A DNA stretch of 64,000 nt from DATAOG01 sp963753685 (lineage in GTDB: Bacteria; Pseudomonadota; Alphaproteobacteria; Geminicoccales; Geminicoccaceae): the NCBI GenBank assembly GCA_963753685.1, contig CAVWDE010000004.1, positions 1 to 64,000 of the forward strand, given 5' to 3'. The notes beneath the pieces are model-generated. The model saw only the letters and a list, made by a program, of their open reading frames with translations, did not search any database and was not told the origin of the DNA. The position numbers and the translations under genes are program-made. Numbering within the stretch: position 1 is the first letter of the stretch; each line of letters begins with the position of its first letter. Below, piece after piece: positions 24,432 to 33,138 of the stretch.

Positions 24432-25427
24432 GTGATCAGGGAGCCGACCACCTTGAGCAAGGTGCTGTGCAACATCCAACAGCTCCACGGACGACCGGCA
24501 GCCTTCCTGGCACCGTTGCGCGCGGCCGGCTTCGAGATCGTGATGAACGAGAAGGACCGGCTCCTGAGCGAGGCCGAGCTGATCCTGCGCCTGCCGGGCG
24601 CGATCGCGACCATCGCCGGCGGCGAGGTCTACAGCGAGCGGGTGTTCGCCGCCGCCGCTCAGCTGCGGGTCGTGGCCCGCTTCGGGGTCGGCTACGACCG
24701 GGTCGACGTCGACGCCGCGACCCGCCACGGGGTCGCCGTCGCCATGGCGTTCGGCACCAATCACGAGAGCGTCGCCGACTACGCCTTCGCGCTCGCGATC
24801 GGCCTGGCACTCGAGCTCTTGCCGCACCACGCCACGGTCGCGGGCCGGGGGTGGGGCTGCAGCTTCCATCCCGGGCTCTGGGGTCGCTGCATGGGGATCG
24901 TCGGCCTCGGCCGGATCGGCAAGGCACTCGCGCGCCGCGCCTCGGCGTTCGACATGCAGGTGCTGGCAGCCGATCCGCTGCCGGACCGTCCATTCGCCGC
25001 CGCCCACGGCATCGAGCTCGTGAGCCTCGAGGAGCTCTTGCGTCGCGCCGACTTCGTCTCGGTGCACACGCCCTTGGCCCCTGAGACGCGCCACCTGATC
25101 GGCCCGCGCGAGCTGGCGCTGATGAAGCCCTCCGCTTTCCTGATCAACACCGCCCGCGGCGGGCTGATCGACGAGCAGGCGCTGCACGCGGCGCTGACCT
25201 CGGGGCGCCTCGCCGGCGCGGGCCTCGACGTATTCGAGGCCGAGCCGCCCGCGGGCTCGCCGCTGCTCGAGCTGCCGAACGTGCTGCTCGCCCCCCATGC
25301 CGCCGGCATGGACGAGGCCGCCGAGCGCCTGATGGGCGAGCGCTGCGTCGCCAGCATCCAGGCGATCCTCCGTGGCCAGGATCCCGGCCCCGGCTACGTC
25401 CTCAACCCCGAAGTCCTGTCGCGTTAG
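24432..25427 (+). CDS. D-isomer-specific 2-hydroxyacid dehydrogenase
   Basis: The 331-residue (from GTG 24432) NAD-dependent enzyme has the Rossmann motif GIVGLGRIGKALARRASAFD. The catalytic Arg is in INTARGGLIDEQAL, the Glu follows at GLDVFEAEPP, and the His is in LLAPHAAGMDEAAE. This is the phosphoglycerate/glyoxylate-hydroxypyruvate reductase layout. The start is uncertain: the frame is open to ATG 24384, and TTG 24453 is also possible. It reduces or oxidises a 2-oxo/2-hydroxyacid in the sugar-acid pathway. Its stop is 11 bases before the aldolase gene. Confidence 0.88.
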   Translation: MIREPTTLSKVLCNIQQLHGRPAAFLAPLRAAGFEIVMNEKDRLLSEAELILRLPGAIATIAGGEVYSERVFAAAAQLRVVARFGVGYDRVDVDAATRHGVAVAMAFGTNHESVADYAFALAIGLALELLPHHATVAGRGWGCSFHPGLWGRCMGIVGLGRIGKALARRASAFDMQVLAADPLPDRPFAAAHGIELVSLEELLRRADFVSVHTPLAPETRHLIGPRELALMKPSAFLINTARGGLIDEQALHAALTSGRLAGAGLDVFEAEPPAGSPLLELPNVLLAPHAAGMDEAAERLMGERCVASIQAILRGQDPGPGYVLNPEVLSR

Positions 25428-25438
25428 GAGAGCCATCG

Positions 25439-26218
25439 ATGTCGGAGCGCGCCCTCGACCTGAAGCGCCGCCTGCGTGAGGGTGCCACGGCGCTCGGCGC
25501 CTGGCTGTCGATCACCGATCCGGTGGTCGCCGAGATCATGGCCGGCGCCGGCTTCGACTACATCCTGATCGACACCGAGCATGCGCCCTGGTCGCTGGAA
25601 TCGCTGCAGACCGCGCTCATGGCCTTTCGCGGCGTGCCGACCGTGCCGATCGTGCGCGTGCCCTGGAACGATCAGGTGCACGTCAAGCAGGCCCTCGACC
25701 TCGGCGCCGACGGCGTGCTGGCACCCATGGTCCGCAGCGCCGCCGAGGCCCGCGCCCTGGTCGCGGCGGCCAAGTATCCGCCGGCCGGCATCCGCGGTTT
25801 CGGCCCGCGCCGCGCCTCCGACTACGGCCGCAACATCGACGCCTACGTCGCGGGCGCCAATGCGGCCACGATCGTGATTCCGCAGATCGAGGACGTCGGC
25901 GCGGCCGACGCGGTCGAGGAGATCCTGGCGGTCGCGGGCGTCGATGCGCTGTGCATCGGCCCGAACGACCTCTCCGGCAGCGCGGGTGTGCTGCGCCAGC
26001 ACGATCACCCGGTCGTGCGCGGCGCGATCGACCGGATCCTGAGCGCGGCCAAGGCGCGGGGCGTCGCGGTCTGCACCGGCATCACCCTGCCGCTCGAGCG
26101 CCAGCGCGACTGGATCGAGCGCGGCGCGCGGCTGGCACTCCTGACCTCGGACGTCGAGCTGCTGGCGGGTGGCGCCGGCGCGGCGGTCGCGGCCGCGCGC
26201 GCCGCCTTCCCGCGCTGA
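25439..26218 (+). CDS. HpcH/HpaI-family aldolase (2-keto-3-deoxy sugar-acid aldolase-like)
   Basis: The 259-residue class II pyruvate aldolase has the start LGAWLSITDPVVAEIMAGAGFDYILIDTEH (key run DYILIDTEHAPWSLESLQ). The metal-binding Glu and Asp lie in IPQIEDVGAAD and LCIGPNDLSGS, and the Arg is in GIRGFGPRRAS. Members split 2-keto-3-deoxy-L-rhamnonate or 4-hydroxy-2-oxo acids into pyruvate and an aldehyde. In this cluster it is the likely last step from sugar acid to central metabolism. GGAGAG precedes the ATG. Confidence 0.9.
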   Translation: MSERALDLKRRLREGATALGAWLSITDPVVAEIMAGAGFDYILIDTEHAPWSLESLQTALMAFRGVPTVPIVRVPWNDQVHVKQALDLGADGVLAPMVRSAAEARALVAAAKYPPAGIRGFGPRRASDYGRNIDAYVAGANAATIVIPQIEDVGAADAVEEILAVAGVDALCIGPNDLSGSAGVLRQHDHPVVRGAIDRILSAAKARGVAVCTGITLPLERQRDWIERGARLALLTSDVELLAGGAGAAVAAARAAFPR

Positions 26219-26243
26219 CCGCGGCATGCCCGGCGAGTAGCAC

Positions 26244-27332
26244 ATGGCCGAAAGGTCGCCAGGCGCCGACGATCGCTTCGCTGCCGCCGACGAGGTGGTG
26301 CGCGAAGCCCTCGCGGCCGAGACCGACGATGCCGCCGGGGCTGCCACCGGCGGGCTCCTGGGCCGCCTGCTCGCCAACCGCGACGTCGCGATCCTGATCG
26401 TCGCGCTGGTGCTGTTCGCCCTGTTCGCGCTCCTCGGCCCGCGCTTCCTCAGCGAGAACAATCTGATCGACATCGCGCGGCGCGCGGCCATCCTCGGCAT
26501 CCTCGCGGTCGGCATGACGTATCTGTTCGTCGCCGGCGAGCTCGATCTCTCGATCGGCTCGCACTACGGCTTTCTCCTGATCCTGATGTCGTTCCAGGAG
26601 GAGCGGCTCGGGATCGACCCGTGGCTGTGCGCCGGGGTCGTGATCCTGATCGGGCTCGCGATCGGTGCCGTCAACGGGCTCCTCGTGACCCGCGTCGGCC
26701 TGCCGTCGTTCATCACCACGCTCGGCATGCTGGCGCTCCTGCGCGGGGCCGCCAACACCGTCTCGAGCGGCTACCCGATCCCAGCCAAGAACACCGACCT
26801 CGCCTTCTATCAGATCATCCGCGCCAACTTCCCGGGCACACCGGTCCCGAACCTGTTCGTCGCGATGGCCGTGGTGATGCTGATCGGCGGCCTCGTGCTC
26901 GCGAAGACCAAGTTCGGCAGCGACATCTACGCGACCGGCGGCGACGTCGAGGCGGCGCGCAACAACGGCATCGACACCAAGCGGGTCAAGCTCGTCTGCT
27001 TCGTGCTGATGGGCGGCCTGTGCGGGCTCAGCGCGGCGCTCCTGTTCGGCCGGGTGGGCTTGGCACCGCTCAGCGCCGGGGTCAACCTCGAGCTGCAGGT
27101 GATCGCCGCGATCATCATCGGCGGGGTCGCGCTGTTCGGCGGCCGCGGCACGATCTTCGGCAGCTTCGTGGGCGTCCTGATCCTCAGCATGATGACCAGC
27201 GGCATCATCCTGATGGGCGTCAAGCAGTTCTGGGACGGGGTCGCGACCGGGGCGGTGATCCTGGTCGCGGCCGGGCTCGACCTTTTGGTCCGCCAGGGTG
27301 CCGGCGGCCGGCTGAGCCGGGCCGACGTGTGA
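26244..27332 (+). CDS. Ribose-type ABC transporter permease (first of two)
   Basis: The 362-residue RbsC-like permease has a long charged N-terminal tail of about 45 residues and then eight to ten membrane segments. The family motif ILAVGMTYLFVAGELDLSIGS is near residue 86 (key run AVGMTYLFVAGELDLSIGS). A second block, SGVNLELQVIAAIIIGGVALFGGRGT, is in the second half (key run IAAIIIGGVALFGGRGT). It is close in sequence to the permease at 29257. The binding protein and ATPase lie between them. Confidence 0.9.
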   Translation: MAERSPGADDRFAAADEVVREALAAETDDAAGAATGGLLGRLLANRDVAILIVALVLFALFALLGPRFLSENNLIDIARRAAILGILAVGMTYLFVAGELDLSIGSHYGFLLILMSFQEERLGIDPWLCAGVVILIGLAIGAVNGLLVTRVGLPSFITTLGMLALLRGAANTVSSGYPIPAKNTDLAFYQIIRANFPGTPVPNLFVAMAVVMLIGGLVLAKTKFGSDIYATGGDVEAARNNGIDTKRVKLVCFVLMGGLCGLSAALLFGRVGLAPLSAGVNLELQVIAAIIIGGVALFGGRGTIFGSFVGVLILSMMTSGIILMGVKQFWDGVATGAVILVAAGLDLLVRQGAGGRLSRADV

Positions 27333-27370
27333 CCAAAAGCAAGCATCAACCAAGCAGGGGAGCAACAGGG

Positions 27371-28429
27371 ATGTCAGCGACTCACAAGACCGACCGGCGG
27401 GGCCTCATGGTCGGCGGCGCCCGCGCGGCCGCCCTGACCGCGGCCGCGGGCGCCATGGGGCTGCCGGCGGCGGCGCTGGCGGCAGGCGGCGCCGCCGGCC
27501 CGCCGCGCAAGTTCATCTGGGTGCCGCAGGCGCTCGGCGACTGGGACCTCGCGTTCCAGGTCGGCGCCCGCGACTTCTGCGAGCTGGTCGGCTGGACCTA
27601 TCAGCGGATCGGCAACCCGGTCTACTCGGTGCAGAACCACGCCGAGCAGGTCAACAACGCGATCGCCGCCGAGGCTAACGTGATCGCGACCTCGCTCGAG
27701 AGCGTGGGCCTGGTCCAGCCGTTCGAGCGCGGCCTGGAGCAGGGCATCACGATGGTCATCACCGACCAGGGCATCCAGGAGGAAGCCGACGGGCTCGGCC
27801 TGCACATCATCAATCAGGACGAGTTCAACGCCGGCATCCTGAATGGCACCGAGGCCGCGACCTTCGCCCATGAGCTCACCAGCAAGACCGAGGGCGTGAT
27901 CGTGCTCGGCAATGGCAATCCGGGCTCGACCTCGATCGACAAGCGCCAGAACGGCAGCAAGCAGGGCATCGAGGCTTACAACGCGGCCAACGGCACCACC
28001 TATACCTTCGAGGCGTTCCCGGACAGCAGCTTCGGGGAGCTCACCGAATCGGTCCAGAAATGGACCGCCCAGATCGATGCCAAAGGCGACAGCCTGGTCG
28101 CGGCGATCGGCACCGGCAACCCCAACCCGATCGTCCAGGCGCTCAAGGAACGCGGCATCAAGCCCGGCAAGATCGCGGTCGGCTCGACCGACATCCCGCC
28201 CGCCCACCAGCAGCAGATCAAGGAAGGCTGGGTGCAGTGGGGCATCGACCAGCAGTTCTACGTGATGGGCTTCCAGTGCGCGGCCGGCGCCTGGGTCCAG
28301 ATCGAGCGCGGCTATCCCTACCTCGACGTCCGCACCGGCGGCGAGGTCGTGCTCGACAAGGATCTCGACCGGGTCAAGGCGCGGACCGACATCTGGCTCG
28401 CCAAGGCGCGCGAATACGGCTTCGCGTAA
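27371..28429 (+). CDS. Sugar-type ABC transporter substrate-binding protein
   Basis: The 352-residue Peripla_BP_4-type protein has an N-terminus with twin arginines (TDRRGLMVGGARAAAL) and an Ala-rich stretch ending in AALAAGGAAG, so export may use the Tat or Sec route. The binding-fold blocks are NNAIAAEANVIATSLES, GVIVLGNGNPGSTSIDKRQNG and VQWGIDQQFYVMGFQ. It delivers a sugar or sugar acid to the two permeases. AGGGG lies before the ATG region. A strong hairpin follows its stop. Confidence 0.87.
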   Translation: MSATHKTDRRGLMVGGARAAALTAAAGAMGLPAAALAAGGAAGPPRKFIWVPQALGDWDLAFQVGARDFCELVGWTYQRIGNPVYSVQNHAEQVNNAIAAEANVIATSLESVGLVQPFERGLEQGITMVITDQGIQEEADGLGLHIINQDEFNAGILNGTEAATFAHELTSKTEGVIVLGNGNPGSTSIDKRQNGSKQGIEAYNAANGTTYTFEAFPDSSFGELTESVQKWTAQIDAKGDSLVAAIGTGNPNPIVQALKERGIKPGKIAVGSTDIPPAHQQQIKEGWVQWGIDQQFYVMGFQCAAGAWVQIERGYPYLDVRTGGEVVLDKDLDRVKARTDIWLAKAREYGFA

Positions 28430-28441
28430 AGGCGCCCAGGA

Positions 28442-28467
28442 GGGGAGCGGGGCTTACCCCGCTTCCC
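28442..28467 (+). promoter_or_regulatory. Intercistronic hairpin after the sugar-binding-protein gene
   Basis: GGGGAGCGGGG at 28442-28452 pairs with CCCCGCTTCCC at 28457-28467 (11 pairs, one of them G-U) around a CTTA loop. It has no T-run. It lies 20 bases before the ATPase ATG and matches the position of the other binding-protein hairpins in this window. Confidence 0.65.
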
Positions 28468-28486
28468 GCTGGCCCCGGGGAACGTC

Positions 28487-29242
28487 ATGGCCACCGGAGA
28501 AACAGAGGCGGGTCCCTACCTGCAGGCGCGCGGGCTCTCGAAGAGCTTCGGTCACGTCCGCGCCCTGCAGGACGTCGACATCGACATCTTCGAAGGCGAG
28601 GTGCTGGCGATCGTCGGCGACAATGGCGCCGGCAAATCGACCCTGATCAAGATCCTGAGCGGCGTCCATCAGCCGGATCGGGGCGAGCTCGAGGTCGGTG
28701 GCCGACCGATCCGGATCAGCGACCCGCAGGCGGCGCGTCAGCTCGGCATCGCGACCGTGTTCCAGAACCTCGCCCTGGTCGACATGCGCGACGTCGCGGC
28801 CAACCTCTACCTCGGCCGCGAGCCGGTCCGCTTCCGGTTTTTCGTCGATCGCAGGAAGATGCTCGAGGGTGCCCGCCAGGTGATGCGCGATCTGCGCGTC
28901 AACCTCCCTTCGCTCACCGCCGAGGTCGGGCAGCTGTCCGGCGGCCAGCGCCAGTCGATCGCCCTCGGCCGGGCGACCGCGCAGCACGGCCGCGTGATCA
29001 TCATGGACGAGCCGACCGCAGCCCTCGGCGTCCGCGAATCGCGCAAGGTCCTGGATCTGATCCTGCGCCTCAAGGCGACCGGAGCGGGCGTCCTGATCGT
29101 CAGCCACAACATGCGCCACGTGTTCTCGGTCGCCGATCGCATCCTGGTGCTGCGCCACGGCCGCGAGGTCGGGGTCCGCAGCAAGGACGCGACCGCGCCG
29201 GACGAGATCGTCAAGATGATCGTCGGCGTCGAGATGCTGTGA
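28487..29242 (+). CDS. Sugar ABC transporter ATP-binding protein, single-domain (FrcA-like)
   Basis: The 251-residue ATPase has Walker A GDNGAGKST near residue 44, signature LSGGQRQSIALGRAT, Walker B VIIMDEPTAALGV and switch His LIVSHNM. Unlike RbsA/XylG it has only one ATPase domain, so it probably acts as a homodimer, as in the fructose importer FrcBCA. It lies between the binding protein and the second permease. Confidence 0.9.
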   Translation: MATGETEAGPYLQARGLSKSFGHVRALQDVDIDIFEGEVLAIVGDNGAGKSTLIKILSGVHQPDRGELEVGGRPIRISDPQAARQLGIATVFQNLALVDMRDVAANLYLGREPVRFRFFVDRRKMLEGARQVMRDLRVNLPSLTAEVGQLSGGQRQSIALGRATAQHGRVIIMDEPTAALGVRESRKVLDLILRLKATGAGVLIVSHNMRHVFSVADRILVLRHGREVGVRSKDATAPDEIVKMIVGVEML

Positions 29243-29256
29243 GCGGTGCCGGCCGG

Positions 29257-30318
29257 ATGACCAGCGAGCAGAGAGCGGCCGCGTTCGAGCCGGGCGACGA
29301 TGTCCTGGACGGGCTCGCACCGGATGAGGTGCTGCCCTCCCATCCGACCCTCTGGCAGCGGCTGGCGGGCAATCCGAACGTCGCGATCACGCTCGTGGCG
29401 CTGGTCATCTTCGCGTTCTTCTCGCTCACCACCAAGACGTTTCTGACCGAATTCAACCTGATGAACCTTCTGCGCAACGCCGCGCTGATCGGCATCGTCG
29501 CGGTCGGCATGACCTACCTTCTGATCTGCGGCGAAATCGATCTCTCGGTCGGCTCGGTGTTCGGCTTTCTCAACGTGGTCATGGGCCTGCTGGTGGTCGC
29601 GGCCGGTATCAATCCCTGGCTCGCGATGGTCCTGGTGACCGCGCTCGGCGCCGTCACCGGCGCGATCAACGGCCTGATCCGGACCCGGATCGGGATCCCC
29701 TCGTTCATCGTCACGCTCGCGATGCTGGTCGCCTACCGCAGCGCCGCCCTGATCGCGAGCGGCGAGCGGCCGCTGACCACGCGCGGCCGGACGCCCTTCT
29801 ACGCGTTCACCGGCGGCGAGCTGTTCGGCATCGTGCCCTGGCACGTGGTCTGGATGCTCGCGATCATGGCGATCGGCGGTCTGGTCCTCTCGCGCACCCG
29901 CTTCGGCTCCCACCTCTACGCGACCGGCGGCAATCTCGAGGCGGCGCGATTCGCCGGCATCGACACCGACCGCGTCAAGCTTGCGGCCTTCATCCTGACC
30001 GGCGCGCTCTGCGGCCTGATCGGCGCGCTGCTGTTCGGCTACCTGCGGGTCGCCGAGCCGACCACCGGCACCGGCTTCGAGTTCCGCGTGATCGGCGCGG
30101 TGATCGTCGGCGGCGTGGCGCTGACCGGCGGCCGCGGCACGATCTATGGCGGCCTGATCGGCGCCCTGATCATCAGCATGATCACGAGCGGCCTGGTCCT
30201 GCTCGGCTTCTCCCAGGACGTGGGCGACGTCGCCACCGGTGCCTTGATCATCGCCGCCGGCACCCTCGGCCTGGTCGTGCGCCGCGCCACCTCGCGCCGG
30301 CTCGGGACCCTGGGCTGA
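29257..30318 (+). CDS. Ribose-type ABC transporter permease (second of two)
   Basis: The 353-residue permease is paralogous to the one at 26244. It shares the motif IVAVGMTYLLICGEIDLSVGS (key run AVGMTYLLICGEIDLSVG), a similar acidic N-terminal tail, and the block VIGAVIVGGVALTGGRGTIYG. The start ATG at 29257 is 14 bases after the ATPase stop. With the first permease it probably forms a heterodimeric channel. Its stop is only eight bases from the convergent SMP-30 stop. Confidence 0.9.
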   Translation: MTSEQRAAAFEPGDDVLDGLAPDEVLPSHPTLWQRLAGNPNVAITLVALVIFAFFSLTTKTFLTEFNLMNLLRNAALIGIVAVGMTYLLICGEIDLSVGSVFGFLNVVMGLLVVAAGINPWLAMVLVTALGAVTGAINGLIRTRIGIPSFIVTLAMLVAYRSAALIASGERPLTTRGRTPFYAFTGGELFGIVPWHVVWMLAIMAIGGLVLSRTRFGSHLYATGGNLEAARFAGIDTDRVKLAAFILTGALCGLIGALLFGYLRVAEPTTGTGFEFRVIGAVIVGGVALTGGRGTIYGGLIGALIISMITSGLVLLGFSQDVGDVATGALIIAAGTLGLVVRRATSRRLGTLG

Positions 30319-30325
30319 GCCCGGA

Positions 30326-31204
30326 TCAGCCGCGGAAGCGGGCTTCGGGCAGACCCCTGACGCCGACGTCGAGGGCAAACAGGCCGCCCGCCAGCGGCTG
30401 GTTCGCAAGCTGCGCTTCGGTGCGATTGAAGCGCGATGTGGTGACGTAGAGGACGTCCAGGTCCTTGCCCCCGAACGCCGCGCAGGTCGGCAGCTCGACC
30501 GGCAGCGCGATGGTCCGCATCAGCCGGCCCAAGGGGTCGTAGCGCGCGACCTTCCAGGCGCCCGGCAGGGTCAGCCAGTAGCATCCTTCGACATCGACCG
30601 TCGCGCCATCGGGGGCACCACCCTCGGCGCTGGTGTCGATGAACACCCGCCGCTTGCCAATTCTGCCGCTGTCGGGATCGCTCTCGAACGCCCAGACCGT
30701 GCGCGCGCTGCTGCAGGCGTAGTACATGACGTCGCCCTTGGGGCTCCAGGCGAGGCCGTTCGAGACCGTGACGCCATCGACCATCTTGCGCCAGGTGAGA
30801 TCGAAATCGAGGCGGTAGAGCGCGCCGGAGGCCGCCATCTCGGGGTCGTGCATGGTGCCGGCCCAGAACCGGCCGCGGCGGTCGGGCTTGCCGTCGTTGA
30901 AGCGGTTCTCGGCGCGATCCGGCTCGGGATCGCCGATCGCCTGGAAGTCACCGGTCGCGGGATCGAAGAAGTGGAAGCCCGACGTCATGGCGACGACCAG
31001 GCCGCCCGCCTCGCGCACCGCGAGCGAGCCTATGTCCTCGGGCGTCCGCCAGCACTGGTCCCGGCCGCTCGCCGGATCGAAGCGATGGATCTCGCGGGCC
31101 TTGATGTCGACCCACCAGAGCACGGCGTCCTGCACGTCCCAGAGCGCGCCCTCGCCCAGGATCGAGCGGGCATCGAGGACGCATTCGACCTCGTTCACAA
31201 GCAC
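30326..31204 (-). CDS. SMP-30/gluconolactonase family sugar lactonase
   Basis: The 292-residue six-bladed propeller has the first metal-ligand Glu in ILGEGALWDVQDAVLWWVDI. The Asn and Asp ligands lie in VSNGLAWSPKGDVMYY and APDGATVDVEGCYW. The characteristic NRFNDGKPDRRGRFWAGTM is present. It hydrolyses aldono-lactones in the cytosol. It is convergent with the sugar ABC operon but belongs to the same functional cluster, giving a second lactonase besides the COG3618 one. The ATG at 31204 follows GGGAGG. Confidence 0.9.
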   Translation of the reverse strand: MLVNEVECVLDARSILGEGALWDVQDAVLWWVDIKAREIHRFDPASGRDQCWRTPEDIGSLAVREAGGLVVAMTSGFHFFDPATGDFQAIGDPEPDRAENRFNDGKPDRRGRFWAGTMHDPEMAASGALYRLDFDLTWRKMVDGVTVSNGLAWSPKGDVMYYACSSARTVWAFESDPDSGRIGKRRVFIDTSAEGGAPDGATVDVEGCYWLTLPGAWKVARYDPLGRLMRTIALPVELPTCAAFGGKDLDVLYVTTSRFNRTEAQLANQPLAGGLFALDVGVRGLPEARFRG

Positions 31205-31238
31205 TCCCTCCCTCGGTGTCCCTGGGCCTTGCCCGCTC

Positions 31239-32252
31239 TCATTCGAGCACCTTCACGCGGCGTTGCACCGCGAACAGGTGGAGATCGAAGCGCTGGGCGA
31301 GCCAGCCCCAGAGGCCCCTGGGCGCCGCCAGCATGATCACGACCGCAAGCCCGCCCAGCATCATCAGATACCAGCTGCCGAGGTCGGCGAACAGCTGGCG
31401 CAGGACGAAGAACAGGAGCGTGCCGAGGATCGGGCCCTCGATCGTGCCGATGCCGCCGATCACCACGATGAAGATCACGAACGCCGTCCAGTCGTTGACG
31501 CTGAAGGCGGCATCGGGGCTGATCCAGAGCTTCTGCAGGAAGATCAGCGCGCCGACCATGCCGGTCGCCGCCGCCGCCGCGACGTAGATCAGGAACCGGG
31601 TGCGATAGCTGTCAACGCCCTGGCTCTTGGCCGCCGCTTCGTTGTCGCGGATCGCGGTCAGCGCCAGGCCCCAGGACGAGCGCAACAGGCCGTAGACCAG
31701 GCCGATCGCGGCCAGCACCAGGGCCAGCGCGGTCCAGTAGATCAGGCTGTCGCGGGTCGCCCGGCTGGCCGCGATCGCCCTGACGACCGCGGCCGGCAGG
31801 CTCATGCCGGAGCCGCCGCCCAAGGGGCTGATCTGGGCGAACACCAGACGATAGACCTCGGCCACCACCCAGGTGCCGATCGCGAAATAGGCGCCCTGGA
31901 GACGGAACACGACGAGCGCGGTCGGTACCGCGAGCGCGGCCGCGATCAGGCCCGCAAGCGGGATCGCAAGCAGCGGCGGCACGCCCGCGAAGATCGCGAG
32001 CGCGAACAGCATGTAGCCGCCGAGCCCGACGAACGCCTGCTGGCCGATCGAGACCAGGCCGCCGTAGCCGGCGAGCAGGTTCCACAAGGACGCGAGCGCC
32101 AGGTAGCAGAAGACCTCGATCAGGAGGCGAATGCTCGCGGGGCCGGCCCACCAGGGGGCGAGCGCCAGGGCCAGGACGAGGAGGGCTGCGAGCGCGGTGC
32201 CGATCCGGCTGGCAGTCGTGCCGCGCTCGATCCGGAAGGCGGGTGCTGCCAT
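31239..32252 (-). CDS. livM: ABC transporter permease, LivM type (second Liv system)
   Basis: The 337-residue membrane protein has LivM signatures LASLWNLLAGYGGLVSIGQQAF (key run NLLAGYGGLVSIGQQAFVG), RLQGAYFAIGTWVVAEVYRL and TAIRDNEAAAKSQGVDSYR. It ends with WGWLAQRFDLHLF. It is the last gene of the minus-strand livGFHM set. Its start lies one base beyond the livH stop. The ATG is 32252. Confidence 0.9.
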   Translation of the reverse strand: MAAPAFRIERGTTASRIGTALAALLVLALALAPWWAGPASIRLLIEVFCYLALASLWNLLAGYGGLVSIGQQAFVGLGGYMLFALAIFAGVPPLLAIPLAGLIAAALAVPTALVVFRLQGAYFAIGTWVVAEVYRLVFAQISPLGGGSGMSLPAAVVRAIAASRATRDSLIYWTALALVLAAIGLVYGLLRSSWGLALTAIRDNEAAAKSQGVDSYRTRFLIYVAAAAATGMVGALIFLQKLWISPDAAFSVNDWTAFVIFIVVIGGIGTIEGPILGTLLFFVLRQLFADLGSWYLMMLGGLAVVIMLAAPRGLWGWLAQRFDLHLFAVQRRVKVLE

Positions 32253-32253
32253 C

Positions 32254-33134
32254 TCAGCGCATCCGCGGGAACAGGCCGCTCGGCCGGACGACCAGGATCA
32301 GGAGAAAAGCGACGTGGCCGGCGAGCAGCTGCCAGCCCGGATCGATCCGGGCACCGATCGCCTGGGCGACGCCCAGGATGACGCCGCCGGCGAGCGTGCC
32401 CCAGAGGCTGCCGAGGCCACCGATGATCACCGCCTCGAAGGCGAACAAGAGGCGGGACGGCCCGCTGGAGGGGTCGAAGTTGGTCCGGATCGCGAGGAAC
32501 ACGCCGGCGATCGCGACCACCGCCATGGCGATCGCCATCGCGAGCGCGAACATGTGGCGCTGGTCGATCGCCATCAGGCCGGCGGTCTCGGGGTCGTCGA
32601 AGTGGCGCGCAGCGCGCGGCCGAGCGCGGTCCGGATAGAGGACGAACTGCAGGCCGCCGATCACGATCAGGGCGGCAACGAACACCATCAGCGGCATGAT
32701 CCCGACCGCGAGCCCGGGGGCGACCTCGAGGCTCATGGTCTCGAGCGGCGCCGGCCTGCAGCCGCCGGCTGTCGGCGGTGAAGATCTCGAGCAGCAGGTT
32801 CTGCAGGATGATCGAGAGGCCGAAGGTGACCAGGAGCGGCGGCAGGATGGACGCCGCCACTCGTGCGGTCGAGGAGCGTGCGGTTGAGCAGCCCGCGCTG
32901 CAACCCGTAGCCGAGCGCCGCCATCAGCGGCACGACCACCGGCAGGGCGAGGAGCGCAGGAAGGCCGGTCGCCTGGGTGCACACCAGGGCCACGAACGCC
33001 GCCAGCACGATCAGGTCGCCGTGCGCGATGTTGACCAGGCGCATGACCCCGAAGATCAGCGCGAGGCCGGTCGCGAACAGGGCGTAGAGGCCGCCCAAAA
33101 GGACGCCTTGCACGATGCTGTTCAGCCAGTCCAC
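32254..33134 (-). pseudogene. livH: ABC permease LivH, broken by four indels (possibly sequence errors)
   Basis: The N-terminus is a normal LivH, with LALIFGVMRLVNIAHGDLIV. The protein then continues in another frame (ASILPPLLVTFGLSIILQNL), then a third (SLEVAPGLAVGIMPLMVF), with a short double shift around TALGRALRATS. The last part is intact (DDPETAGLMAIDQRH and VVRPSGLFPRMR). The shifts are near 32852-32859, 32746-32751, 32631-32634 (extra bases) and 32594-32602 (one base missing). Correcting them gives 292 residues, the normal family length. This gene is needed by its otherwise complete importer, so sequence error is a serious alternative to decay. Confidence 0.8.
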
Positions 33135-33138
33135 CGGC

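Noticed and set aside
28060..29200. Plus-strand Arg-rich frame over the binding-protein and ATPase genes
   Set aside because: Only its C-terminal part (from 29257) is a real permease; the upstream part is a shadow.
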